From assembly GCA_019722365.1 (NCBI GenBank), contig JADFUC010001146.1, positions 682,001 through 746,000 on the forward strand: a stretch of DNA of 64,000 nt, given 5' to 3'. A model generated the notes under the pieces. It had not been told where the DNA came from, did not search any database, and worked only from the letters and a program-made list of their open reading frames with translations. The position numbers and the translations under genes were made by a program. This document shows, piece by piece, positions 47,766 to 60,185 of this stretch (its first letter is position 1; each line of letters opens with the position of its first letter). The stretch is from Lithospermum erythrorhizon (taxonomy: Eukaryota; Streptophyta; Magnoliopsida; Boraginales; Boraginaceae).

Positions 47766-49819
47766 ATGTTTTGGCGTATGTCTAGCTTCTCCGCGTCGTC
47801 TCCAGTGAGTTCTGATTATTTAATTGTTTTTTTAATTTATTGCGTAGTAATTAAATCGAATATGTTTTTTTTTGTAATTTTGAGGTTTTGAGTTTGTAGT
47901 TGAATTATACAGCATGCATTTTGTTATTAATTTATTGTGCGGAAATTAAATTGATTTTTTTTAAAATTATTTAGTTGATTTAGTTAGTTTATGTGAAAAT
48001 TAAATCGATTTTTTAAATTATGTTAGTTTATGTGGAAATTAGATTGAATTGCAATTTAAAATTATGTAGTTGATTTAGTTAGTTTATGTGGAAATTAGAT
48101 TGAATTTGAATTTAAAATTATGTAGTTGATTCAGTTTGTTTATGTGGAAATTTGATTGAATTTATATAGAATCTGTTTTTGTAATTTTGAGGTTTTGCGT
48201 TTTGAGCTTGTAGTTGAATTATACCAGCATGCGGAAATTAATTTTTTTTTAAAATTATAAATTAAATTTATTTATTTTAAAATTATGTAGTTGATTCAGT
48301 TAGTTTTTGTGGAAATTTAATTGAATTTATATAGAATCTGTTTTTGTAATTTTTAGGTTTCGAGTTTTGAGCTTTTATTTTTTTTAGCAGTTTTGAGCTT
48401 GTAGTTAAATTATGCAGCATGCATTTTGTTGTTAATTTACTGCATGAAATTTTGATTGGTTTTATAGTTAAAATTATGTACTTGATTTAGTTGGTTTATG
48501 ACTTTATGCAGGAATTAGATTGATTTTATATAAAAATTCTGATTTTATAGGTTTGAGGCTGTACGGTTTGAGCTTGTAGTTTAATTGTGCATCATGCATT
48601 TTCTAGTTAATTTATGGTGCGGAAATTAGATCAAAATTGCAGTTAATATTGTGTCCTTGATTTAGCTAGTTTAGCGCATGGAAATTAGAGTGATATTATT
48701 TAAATTCTGATTTCATAGTCACATTGTTTTACGTTTCGAGCATGTAGTTGAAAATGCAGCATGCATTTTATGGTTAATTTATCGTGCAGGAATTAGATCA
48801 AATTGTTGTTAATATTATGTCCTTGATTTAGCTAGTTTAGCGCATGAAAATTGGAACAATATTATCTAAATTTTGATTTTATAGTCCTGAGGTTTTACGA
48901 CTTAAATGTTTTGAGTTTGTAGTTGCATTGCTTGTAATTCTTTTTGTACTTGTATAAGGTGCTTATGTGGAGGATGCTATTTAGTTGGATTGAATAATTT
49001 GTATAGTTCGGTTGGTGTTAATCTTGCCACATGCTTCAGGTGGAGACGATCCTGGAAAAGGAAAACTTCACTTTGGAAGAACTTTTGGATGAAGATGAAA
49101 CAATTCAAGAGTGTAAAGCCCTTAATGGCGGACTTATCAATTTGTACGTCTTGCAACAGCTTTGTATCTTCCTTGTCTTTATATTTATCTTTGTGATGAT
49201 TGAACACTTTGCATTGATTAATATTTTGCTCGCTTTTTTACATCTGGACCACTATGTTTTATTTACATACCTTCTTTTTTGGTAAAAACCTTTTATAAAT
49301 GAGTCACACTGACACACTACAAGGTATGTAGTCACACATGAGCTACATTCTTGTATTTTAATTAAACTTTCATGATTGGTGTAATTCACAATCGCATCAG
49401 TCTTCCCTTTACATTCACCCTTTAGGATCACACCAGATTGTATTTTGTCCCCATGATGAGTTGTGTATAACTTGCACCTATTGCCCTAAACCTTTTTATT
49501 GTATGTTAAGACAGAACTAACTTCTCGTTCATGTCTTGTTTATTATATATGTGAAAGCCTTGTTTCTAACTCCTTCAACGTATTGTTAAATAAGCATGTC
49601 CATAGCTTATATACTATGGGCATAAAGTGATGCAATCCTTCTCGCCGAGCTCTTGATGTTTTCGTTACTTATCTCAGTAGATCATTGTAGAGTTCTAAAT
49701 ATCTGTCACCTATTGTAGTTTGCGGGAAAGAGCCCAAGTTGAACAGCTTATCCGATACTTAGTGGAAGAAGTTCCAGAGGACTCCGATAAAACACGGTCT
49801 GTTAAGTGAGTGTGTTCAT

Positions 49820-49867
<48 letters not shown>

Positions 49868-52800
49868 TCTCTCCTGCTTCCTCTCTCCCCTTTTAATTAG
49901 GGAGATATAGCAAGTTGATACTTGCCAGTCAACTTCACTTTTATGCCATTTATCGCAAGTGAATTATATACTTACATATCTTTTTGCCTGTTACGTGTAG
50001 GTTTCCTTTTATTGCTTGTGAAATTTTTACCTGTGAAGTTGATGTTATACTCAAAGCTTTGGTAGAGGATGAGGAGGTGTAACCCTAAAGCTTCCATTTT
50101 CAGTTTTGTTTCTTCGTTTATCTTCAATTTTTTGTTTATGTATATTTTGCTTTTGGTATTTACTTCCAGTTGATGAACCTGTTATTTTCATTCGTGGAAC
50201 CGACACGCCCTCATAGTACTTTACTGGCTGGTTACTTTAGCAAGGTATTTTTTTAATCTTTTTGTTTAATTTTTAAGTCGTAATTTGCAAAATTATATTA
50301 TTATGCTTTGATATTTATATTGCCATTAATGTGGTTCACTAAAAAGTGGGGATATGGTTTGTGGCTTCTGTTTTGGAGCCCAGCAAAATGAAAGCAGGGC
50401 GGGGGAGGGGACCTTGGATGAAGGCAAGAAATGATGTGTTTTTGAGGAGCATGGTTCGAGCCAGTGGCAAAACTTGCTAGTGTATTCTTTGAAACTGTTC
50501 TTAGCCCTTTGCTTATAGCACTCTGTATTGTATTCTTTTGAGAAACTAGGGTGAGAATTGAGAAAATAGCAATAAAATTCACTATTGAAGGTTTGATAAT
50601 CTGTTCGCCTGCCCTTTGCTTTCTTCACTCAGTATTAGTGGGAGGTGTAAGAGTATTTTGTACTTGTTACATCAACGGAAGTACCATTGTTTAGTGTTGG
50701 CATTTGATGCTAGATTTTTCCTTTTGCTAGGTGGTTGTATGCCTGCTGCTGCGGAAGACAGTTCCTTTGATGAACTATATTCGAGTATGTTCTCTGTCCC
50801 TTGTGTTGTTTGCTTTCTGTTGGACTCAGTGAGAATCTTTGAGCAGATTTATTATCTGTTTCTTCCGCAGGCTCATCAGGATGTAATCAAGAAGATGGCT
50901 GACCTAGTTGGAATTACTTCCATTATGGAGGTTTGCCATTTAGGATTATATGAATCTTTTACTTTCTTCTTCCAAGTTCTGAATCACTTCTTAATCAGGT
51001 CTTGATTCGTCTCATTGGTGCTGATGAACATTTATACACTAACTACTCAGACTCAATGCAGTGGTTGGAGGACAGTAATGTGTTGGAGATGATTGTTGAT
51101 AAGTTCAGCTCTTCGGTAAGATGCAAAAATGGCTTCAATGGACACTCTGCCTTTTGAGGTTCTAATTATAAGGAAAAACCACCATTTGAGATATCTTTGA
51201 TGTGCATGTATTGAGATATCTTCCCTGGTGCATTTTTCTCCTAGTGCTGTTCTTTTCCTTGTGATCCGATCTTTGTACTGGAATAATTTTCCATAAGTCC
51301 TATGTAGCATGTGTAAACATGAAAGGGAGCTTAAGAGCATAGCTTAGGAATTAGGAAAGAAGATTTTCTATGATTACCAAGTTTTCTTACCAAGGAGCAA
51401 TACACTATACTTAAGGCTTAAGCTGAAAGTAGCTGTGTACCCTTCAGCTAATGAAGCCATTTGACACATGAGTACTTGCAGGACTGTCCTGAAGTGCATG
51501 CTAATGCAGCAGAAATACTTTGTGCAATGACTCGCTATGCACCACCTGGGTTGGCTTCTAAAATCTCAAGTCCAAGGTACCATCATATCAGATTTCTTTG
51601 CTTCCATTAACCATATGCTGCCTATTTTCAACATTTGTTTGACTAATATTTGTATTCCATGTGTTATTACAGTTTTATTGGAAGATTATTTAACCGTGCT
51701 CTGCAGGACTCACGGCCGAAGTCGGTTTTGGTAAATTCATTGTCTTTTTGTATATCTCTGTTGGACCCCAAGAGGCTGACATCTGGATCATATTACATTT
51801 ACAACCGCCCAATGACGAACTCTGGAATAGATGCTGATCCTGAAGTTGTCAATGGCATGTTGGAGAGCTTAGGTAAGATTATAAGTGCAGGATTTCAGTA
51901 ATGACTACGCATAAGATTTTCGTAGTCAGAGGATATTGAACATTCTGTTATATGTAGATAGTCTCTTTCATGCTCAACTTGTGCATCATTAGAATGCTTG
52001 TTCACAGGAAGTGTCACTATGTGGATGTTCTACTTCACTAGGCGGGAACCTCTTTATGAGCATCGGGACATGTTGTTGTTGTTTTACTTCCCTTTCTGCA
52101 GTTATATACCTTTGTGATTCCTTACTGCTTTAAGTGTGTGACTCCATGTTGGAGTAGGATGAGACAAACTTGTGTAAATGACAACTAATTTCTATTCTAG
52201 CATTTCAGTTTATTGTTTTTGAATGTGATTAGTCCTATTTCAAGTGATCTTTCCTTCCTACTACAGGCGATCTCCTTAATCTTTTAGAATTTTCATCAGA
52301 AGATCTCATATTGCTAACCACATATGGGAAGTTGCAGCCTCCTCTTGGAAAGCATCGGCTGAAGGTAGTTCTTGAACATTCATATTTTTCTTAGCTTTGG
52401 TAATCTTGTAAAGTGTGACATTACCAATGTAACAGGTGCTTAAATATTTCTTCGAAATGTTAGTGTTTCAAATGAGGTGCATATATCTTTGACATGCTGT
52501 CTAGTGATAAATTTTATGTTGTTATTGGTGTTACCATCATTCTGTCCGGAAAATGTGTTGTATCTTGCCTATTATTAGTGTGTGACTGTGTGTTGATGTC
52601 ATTTTGTCATTCAGGTGTGGGAATGCGTCATTCATTGCATCAGCTTCTGGCCTCTTTATTTTCTGTCTCGATGTATTTCCTTTTGTTGAATAATATGACA
52701 TATGTTTTTAACTAGTATTTAATAATCTCCCAATTGACTTTTCAGATTGTAGAGTTCATCTCAGTTTTGGTGACTGTTAGTAGTGAAACAGCAGAAAGAG

Positions 52801-55800
52801 AATTGATTCGGCTTGGTGCAGTCAGTCGGATTTTAGAGTTGTTTTTCGAGTAAGCTGTTGCCTGGATATTTTATCTTCTGCATGCTTTTGTTACTGCTTT
52901 GTATTCAGTTCAAGTAACATAGTCCGGGTGTTCTGGATGTAGGTATCCATTCAACAATTTTTTGCATCATCATGTGGAACGCATTATACAGTCTTGCTTG
53001 GAGAACAAAAACAATCTGTTTGTTGAACATCTTCTTCAGGATTGTGATCTCGTGGGGAGAATTCTCAAAGCAGAACAGAATTTTACATTGGGTACAGATG
53101 CAAAAAAGGTGACATTATAATTTTGAAACGTTACTTTTTGTGTAATGTCCTAGAACTAGTCTTACTGCTTACTCCGGGCAAACGTCATACTTAACACTTC
53201 AATTATATAATAATCAAAATCTTGTAATTCTCCTGCAGCCAACTGCTTCCATCGGAGGTAAATTACCTCCCAGAATAGGGAACATTGGGCATCTAACACG
53301 TATAGCTAACAAACTTGTGCAGTTAGGGAATAACAACAGTGATATGCAGGCATATTTGCAGGTTCTTTCCACAAATCTCTCTTCTTATATACTTGAAAAT
53401 TACAAAATGACCCTACGGGAAATGTCTTCCATATATTTATTGTTGGCTCTAGTTACTTCACTCTATCGGCTTATTGGATGTTCTTAGTGAACATCGACAA
53501 TTTTATCTACCAATAATGATGTGATATTGGAACATAAGAATGATGGATCAAGAAAGGATAGTTACTTTTGCTAAATGCGATGCCTGTATAAATTCTGATC
53601 TGTCTGAGTTACTTCTTTTATTTCACTGTTTTTGTCAGGCTAACAATGAATGGGTGGACTGGCAAACAAATGTTCTGCTCCAACGCAATGCCTTAGAAAA
53701 TGTCTTCAACTGGGCTTGCGGGTTAGTATAATTTTTTCACGAGCATCTAATTACGGAACTTCATTTTATGCATTCTATGTGTGATAATCAACTGTATCTC
53801 ACAATACGGGGAGGCTTGAATTCATCTTGCCATATCAACTTGTGCTTGGTATGAAAAGAGATGATGCCTATCTATAGTGTACCCATTTAGCAGAACTGAC
53901 AAGATCAAGTGTTTTGGAAGTGTTTTCCATTTTATGTTAATCTGGGATACATAGTTATCTCTAAGTTTAAGAATCTGAAATTTCTTTTTTATTAAAGATT
54001 TTTTTTTGTTTTGTTTGAGAACTACAAGTCATATTTACAACTAAGCTAATAAGATAGGAGAACATGATCACATAATTATAATAGAGTAAGTAGTACATAA
54101 TAAAGCGAAACCTCAAACTGGGGGCATACTTTTCAGAAGTTCATCTTGCTAAATGCTATCAAGATTAAGATACTTATTTTTAAATATTACATTCCAAATT
54201 TTATGTTAGGAATATAATGCTACTTATAAGACAATGAATGTTATTATTTCTTACCCTTCAGGGCCATATATTTTCTTTCCCTCCATTAACTTGGCTATTG
54301 AGAACCATGACAGTACTTTTCCTTTTAACAGTGTTTTCTTTTCAAATAAACTTATGGTCCTATAAGGTTGGCTTTTCATGACAATTCTGTTCCCAGCTCT
54401 ACCCCTTAGTGGTGAATAAATACTTTAATCAATGTACCATAACACTATGAAATTAATTGATTTGTTCAAAGTACCGTTGCCTTTATGTTTTGCTGATATT
54501 CCTGGTTAAATTTGAATTTCATCACATGCTACAGGAGACCAACTGCTTTTCAGGACCGAATGAGGGATAGTGATGATGATGATTACCAAGACAGAGACTA
54601 CGATGTTGCAGCTTTGGCAAACAATCTTAGCCAGGCATTCCGATATGGAATTTACAATAATGATGAAATGGATGAGGTTCTCAACAGGACTTCTTTTGAT
54701 TATCCCTTAGACAGTCATGTTCTCTGTTTCTTTGGTTATGTGGATGGCCAACTAATACTTGACAGTATAAATTGGCAATCCATGATTTATATGTCCATGA
54801 CCAATTTGTATTTGATGGTTCGAGGTTTACATTAGGCATTTGTATGTGGGCATGTTAATTTTGATTCTACAAAAATGGTGGTTTTGTTGTTGTTGGCACC
54901 ATCAGAACTTGATAGAGTCGTTTTCCTTATGTTGCCAGAATAATCTGTAAGGATAAATGCATATGACATTGAAAGTGGAACTGGATGTAGCAATTTTTAG
55001 GAGTTTGTTTAACTAAAGCATATCTCGGGGGAGTATAACTAACTAGACATTAGTTAGAAATAATAGGGTTTCAGTACTGGTTCTCAGTCTTGTGCAGGAA
55101 AACATTCTGATTGAGATAACTAATTTCTACTTAGATTCACTTATATCGTTCCCTGGAGGTCATGTTGTCGAAATAATCAGTTAATGTATTTCCTTACTGT
55201 TTGACTAGTATGTAATTCTTCATTGTTTTCCAATTTTTATGATGCTGGAGATAAGGTTTTCTTGAGCTGTTAAGTTATAGTGACTGGACTCTGTTCCATA
55301 TTTTCGGTCCACTTAAAAATATGCTCTTGCTGGATGCAGGCTCAAGGATCGCTCGAACGGGATGATGAGGTACGTTTGCAAAACATTGTTTAATTACTGC
55401 ATCTCCTTTGATTCTCTCGTAAATCAAGTTGATTAACTATGAGGATGGGACTTTCTTAATGGAAGTTGAGAATATAGGAAACATTTGGTAGAATACCAAT
55501 GTCAAATTCTTCCTCCGCTTTTATTCGAAGGAACCAATGTCCCATCTGTTTAATGTAAACATACCCAATCTTCTCCTTATGTGCTAATGTGATATGACAT
55601 ATTCGCCTCCTTCGAGTCCTTACTGTAGAAATATATCTTAATGAATTTAGTGAGAACAAGTGTAATAGAATGGAAGATATATTTTGGTGGGCTTAATTAA
55701 AATGCCCTTTGAGATGCTAACTTGAGGTTCTCTATTATTCCCGGGCAGGTTTATTTTGATAATGAATCCACTGAAGCTGTCATCTCTTCTCTTAAGCTTG

Positions 55801-56942
55801 AAGCTGACCAGGAAAGGTATGAAAAAAAATTGTCTGGATATTTTTGTTCTTTCATCAAATGGTTAAAAAGCTTCATTGTTGTTAAATGACATTTGCTTAA
55901 ATTTCTATCAAAGCTTCTTTAATTGTGCAACTAACATTGTATGTTGGTTAATAACATCTATGCTATGATAGTTCCTTTATTTGTTGCTAAAAACATTCAC
56001 CTCTTTGATATTGGAGTCCAGAGATTCATGTCCCGTTTCCTTTTCAATTTTTTTGCCAAAATCTGTTTATCACTGATCATTGGAGGGTACCAAATATTAT
56101 GGTTGAGATGCTGCATAATTCTTTTAAGTCGTGCCAACAAAATTTTCTCCATTTCTTATGAATAAATATTTGTTGATAGTTTTCTGCAGCTAATTGCTTG
56201 CTAGCTTACATTTAGCTGGAACTAGTGGTGGGTTAACTAAATTTTCTACTAGTAGAGATACTTCACTAACTTACTTGGATTTGCTATTGACAGTGCGTCC
56301 CTTTTTACAAATTCTGACTGGTTTGCTTTAGAAGACAAGAGAATGGTCAATGAGCCCTCAACTGGTTCAGATGCTTCAAAATCGCCACTTTCTGCGGACA
56401 CTAATGAAACCAAGAGGGGTGATGTAGAGAATGTGGGGGTTCATGAAGACGACTTGGCAGGTACAGTTGCATCTAAATTGCCTGAACAGATGCCAACCAT
56501 AGAGGTTCCTGAACCTAACAACTTGGCTGAAGTTGAGGGAGAAGTCCCTGCCAAGGATAGTCCTGAAAGTGTTGAAATTGAATGCGGGGAGAATTCCGAG
56601 GTTGAACCCACTGATCCAACAATTGTTCCTGCTACTTCTTCAGATGGTCAAGATGATGAGATTACACAAAATAAAGCAGATGAGAGTTCCGAGGTTGAAC
56701 CCGCTGATCCAACAATTGTTCCTGTTACTTCATCAGATGGTCCAGCTGACGAGGTTACACAAGTTAAAGCAGATGAGAGTTCTGAGGTTGAACCCGCTGA
56801 TCCAGCAATCGTTCCTACTGCTTCATCAGATGGTCCAGCTGACGAGGCTACACAAAATAAAGCAGTTAATGGTCCATCCTCTGCTGGTGACTCTGAAGTC
56901 GATGACGAAAAGTCTGCAGGAGAGCCATCAGTGAGCACCTAA
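47766..56942 (+). CDS. SIT4 phosphatase-associated (SAPS / PP6 regulatory subunit-like) protein (19 exons)
   Basis: SAPS proteins are regulatory subunits of PP6/Sit4-type phosphatases. Exons: 47766-47804, 49040-49143, 49719-49805, 50001-50076, 50170-50244, 50731-50784, 50871-50930, 50999-51115, 51482-51576, 51673-51872, 52267-52364, 52746-52849, 52943-53108, 53239-53361, 53639-53721, 54535-54676, 55340-55369, 55749-55816, 56294-56942. Phases close to 789 residues. It starts MFWRMSSFSASSPVETILEK, as in the Arabidopsis At1g07990/At1g30470/At2g28360 group. The SAPS helical-repeat domain spans about residues 60-480 (KFPFIACEIFTCEVDVILKA, VEPTRPHSTLLAGYFSKVVV, TYGKLQPPLGKHRLKIVEFI). An acidic hinge (DSDDDDYQDRDYD) follows near residue 503. 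The C-terminal third is acidic and disordered, containing three copies of a 31-residue repeat. No disruption was found. Confidence 0.93.
47820..48950 (+). repeat. Degenerate tandem repeats filling SAPS gene intron 1
   Basis: Phrases such as GTTTATGTGGAAATTAGATT, GAGTTTGTAGTTGAATTATA, CAGCATGCATTTTGTTATTA and TTTGTAATTTTGAGGTTTTG recur in the same order through the intron, each four to eight times, with a spacing of roughly 90-200 bp. The sense strand is T-rich. The repeats are far from identical, so this is an old expansion. Confidence 0.7.
49823..49864 (+). repeat. (TC)21 microsatellite next to a SAPS splice donor
   Basis: An uninterrupted CT/TC dinucleotide run of 42 bp, continuing imperfectly to about 49,873, starts 17 bases after the exon 3 donor (AA|GTGAGT at 49805/49806). 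Runs of this kind vary in length between individuals. Confidence 0.95.
56592..56870 (+). repeat. 93-bp coding minisatellite, three tandem units, in the last SAPS exon
   Basis: Units start at 56592, 56685 and 56778, exactly 93 bp (31 codons) apart. Each encodes a version of SEVEPADPTIVPxTSSDGPA then DEVTQxKADE. Units 2 and 3 are the most alike, so the latest duplication lies between them. The repeat keeps the frame and adds acidic, Ser/Thr-rich disordered sequence (residues about 674-766). Confidence 0.95.
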
Positions 56943-57913
56943 CAATGCTAGTTCCGTTTTCTCTCCAACCAACAGAATCAGAGGACACGAGTCATAACAC
57001 AACAGAAGGTATTACGCTTGATTCTACAAACTGGAACAGGAAGTTACTGCTGTGGCTACACAGATGTTGAAAAGAGAAACGATACAGAATTTGCAGAATA
57101 TGCCGAATTTCTGCCATGTCGATATTAGTGTTGACAGAATATCATCAATCCATGGAAGAATCGTTTCTGACGCGGTTTCTTCCTTTACGCTACCAAATAA
57201 GACGCTCACTTGTACATTATTGTTTCTTTACAGTCAATGAGTCTCTGATCATTTCTCCTCTGCTTTTAGGTGAACCATGGTCCATCCTCACATAATAACA
57301 GTAATTCTAGGTCTTATTCTGTTCACAGTATATCATCATCATCTATTGGTTTTGGACACCATAGCCAGTACTAGAGCTTGTCCATATTCTTTCTTACCAT
57401 TTTTTAGTTGGAATTTTTTTTTTGCAGTTAATACAAAAGCTGACAATCAAGTTATTTTATATTCTCCTTTATTATAAAGTATAATTCCCTCCAACTCATT
57501 TTAAATATCGTTTTCATTTTTTCATGTCAATATTTGGTTGGAACAAATACATCTTCCAATTCAGTAGGGACATATATTTGCTTTTTATTCTTACTGTTGC
57601 GCCAATGTAAATAATTAGCAGTTTATCTCTACATTTTAGAAGTGTGAAATGATGCTACTACCTCCAATCCAAATTAATTGACACCTTTTACTTTTGGTGG
57701 CAACATTTTAACCATGAATATTAAAGAAGTTATCATGAAGGAGAGGCTAATCAAGATAGCAAGAAGATTAGATTAAAAATCAACTGTTGTAGTATTGTAT
57801 TGCAATTTATTCCAGCATCCATGGATCTGATCATATTAAATGTACATAAAAGTGAGGTAAAAATTACAATTAGATGTTGTACAAGATATGAATCTGTTAT
57901 TTTGAATCATTGT
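56943..57913. other. Convergent region, SAPS 3'UTR and ACD11-like 3' flank
   Basis: It holds the SAPS 3'UTR, possibly with a 3' intron near 57,008 (AACAGAAG|GTATTA), and the downstream side of the minus-strand gene. Stowaway-like edges are seen at 57,486 (TTCCCTCCAACTCATTTTAA) and 57,659 (CTACCTCCAATCCAAATTAA), but no full element is resolved. No gene is supported. Confidence 0.4.
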
Positions 57914-60185
57914 TCACCAATCGATCCCCAGTTCTTTTGAGGTGAAAAGTTGGTCAATATATGAAATGACAAGGGCAGATGATGCAATATAATTTTGCAT
58001 ATAAGTCCTTGCTGAGCTCTCTGGAAATTGCAAGAAACATGAAACCATTAGAATACAGGAAGAGTGATTCATGGAGAAAAAAGTCTGCTTCCCTACAATC
58101 GACACTCGACCTCGTTTGGCTTTACCAAGGTATTCGAGAAGAAAAAGAGCAAATAGATGACCTAAGACATCGTTTACTAGCTAGCGTAATAAGTCTAGGA
58201 GGTTCAAGCAGTACTAGTGTTTACTCTCGAACAAAAAAGTTATCATATTCATCCGAGTCATAATCCGAATAGATTGAAAAGCAGTGAGCCAGGATGAGAA
58301 AACTAGGCATACATTTACATTTGGAAGGTAAAGCAACAGTATGACTTGCCCAGGCTACTAAAGATCGCACAATGTGGAACCACGAAAACAGTGGTAGGAA
58401 AGATGACATGTTATTATACTGTCCAACACAACTGAATATGTGCAAAACTATACAAGTAGCAACCACTTCAGCAGTTGTGCATATAAAGCCTACTTATGTC
58501 TGTGTCGGAGGACTGTTCACAGATGATCATAGTTCCTTCCAATTTAAAATATTTATGAAGTAAAAGTCCTCAGGTTTTGTCTTATAACATAATGTTTGTT
58601 AGTCATTTACAGTAGAAATAAGGAGATGATAACGACAACAATAAAAGATCAGATAAACCATAAACTCACCATCTTCATTGAGCTTCATTAGTAGCTGGGT
58701 TTTGGTTGGAAGAGCATACATTCCTGCCGCAACAGCTTTCCGAATAGCCCATCCATGAAAAGGGGCAAACACACGAGTATAAGCTGTTGAAGCCGGATCC
58801 TTCAGGGAATTACTCCTAAAAAAGAAAGTTTTATTATCACACAAGGGTTTACAAAGATCATATTGCATCATTTAACTAAGTATGAAAAGTAAAACGGTCA
58901 CGTAGACACATCTATCATGATGTACTAATTTCCAGCCCAGAGGATGAGATATAGTAACTTACTCAGTAGCCAAAATCTGCTCAAACAAGACCTTAACCAT
59001 ATCAAGCCCACGCTTCACTCTCAACAAATTCCTAGTATGACTTCCTGCTCTTCTCACAGAATTTGCCTGAATATCTTGATCCATCATCACATGAACTGTC
59101 ACAATTGATTTCGATGTCTCCAACAGATCATCAACCTACAAAATCATAACATACAACAATCAAATAGTTAGTATTGAATACAGACACGAATGTCCATCCC
59201 AAACAAGATTGAAAGGAAGTTGGAGCTGGCAGGACACAAGCGATGAGAAATGGAAAAAACATGAAAATGAAAGATCCTCAACTGTCTAGTAGAAACTAAC
59301 CAATGAATCATCCAGTACACAATGTTTCTGGAAATGATCCATTCAACCATTCTAGATTCCACCCAATCTTGGGACAAGAATAGGATGCAATCAAGCCAAA
59401 TCAAGACAACCAGCGAATGACTAGTTCAACATTAATTTTTCACTAATCTAAGCAATTTCGGTTCCTCATACTTAACAAATTAATAACAAACCAACAATTT
59501 AATCATAATTTCACAATCGATAAAAGCGCAAAAACACAAACTTGGTAAATACCCATCATTTGAACCAATAAAAAAATTATGAAAAACGAAAAAAGATTCA
59601 ACCTTGGCTACATAGTTAACAATTGACATGGTTTATTCTTCACTAAGCTAAGCAATTCAAGTTCATCATGCTTAACAAATCAATTACACACCAACAACTT
59701 TATCACAACTTCACATTCAATATAAGCACAAAAATACAAACTTGGCAAATACCTATTAATTCAACCAATCAAAAAATTCTGAAAAACCAAAAAAAATCAA
59801 CCTTGGCTACATAATCAACAATCAACATAGTTTAAGCTCATATTTTTACTAAGCTAAGCACTTAACAAATCCATATCACACCAACAATTTAATCAAAACT
59901 TTGCAATCAACAAAATCATAATAATACAAACTTGGCAAATACCCATTAATTCAACCAATCAAAAAATTTTGAAAACCAAAAAAAAAATTGAACCTTGGCT
60001 ACATAATCAAGCTCAGCAAACTTAAATGCGATTCCAAGACAACGAAACAAGGGGGAGACATGGGAACATGCTTGCGAAAATGGAGCCAATTCCAGATCAC
60101 TTCTGACAGCTCCGATGTTGTCGGCCAAACCCTTGAAGGATTCCGACATCTTCCTAAGCGGTTGCTGCTCAACCGCCACCGCCAT
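57914..60185 (-). CDS. ACD11: ACD11-type ceramide-1-phosphate/sphingolipid transfer protein (4 exons, complete)
   Basis: This is a GLTP-fold protein; Arabidopsis ACD11 moves ceramide-1-phosphate between membranes and its loss triggers cell death. Exons on minus: 60185-59994, 59135-58963, 58815-58670, 58020-57914. Phases close to 205 residues (Arabidopsis 206 from memory). The headgroup-binding residues known for ACD11 fall in place: Asp60 and Lys64 in ELDYVAK, Arg99 and Arg103 in HTRNLLR, and the His in FAPFHGW (about residue 142). The exon 1 donor is weak (AAG|GTTCAA) and the intron after it is a tandem array that repeats this junction. The C-terminus LFTSKELGIDW is complete. Orthology to ACD11 rather than an ACD11-like paralogue is likely but not proven. 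Confidence 0.93.
59410..60000 (-). repeat. About 195-bp tandem array in ACD11 intron 1, each unit carrying a copy of the exon 1 splice donor
   Basis: Three units follow one another. The phrase AACCTTGGCTACATA (plus strand) starts at 59600, 59799 and 59991, a spacing of 199 and 192 bp. The rightmost is the real exon 1 end (DYVAK|GT). The other two repeat the last 15 coding bases exactly or almost so, with the GT. Other shared phrases are CACCAACAATTTAATCA, ACAAACTTGGCAAATACCCA, TTCAACCAATCAAAAAATT and ACTAAGCTAAGCA. The array therefore arose by duplication of a block that included the exon-intron border. Confidence 0.88.

Noticed and set aside
49823..49873. Regular short repeats resembling an array
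   Set aside because: It is a simple TC dinucleotide run in an intron, with no spacers, so it is neither a CRISPR array nor a satellite.
50395..50412. G-rich run (GGGCGGGGGAGGGG) in SAPS intron 5 as a regulatory element
   Set aside because: It has only three G tracts unless the long one is split, and no conserved context, so it was not listed as a feature.
56533..56938. Alternative-frame and antisense ORFs over the SAPS minisatellite
   Set aside because: A 93-bp repeat is a multiple of three, so it opens other frames as well. Only the frame continuous with the upstream exons has protein support.
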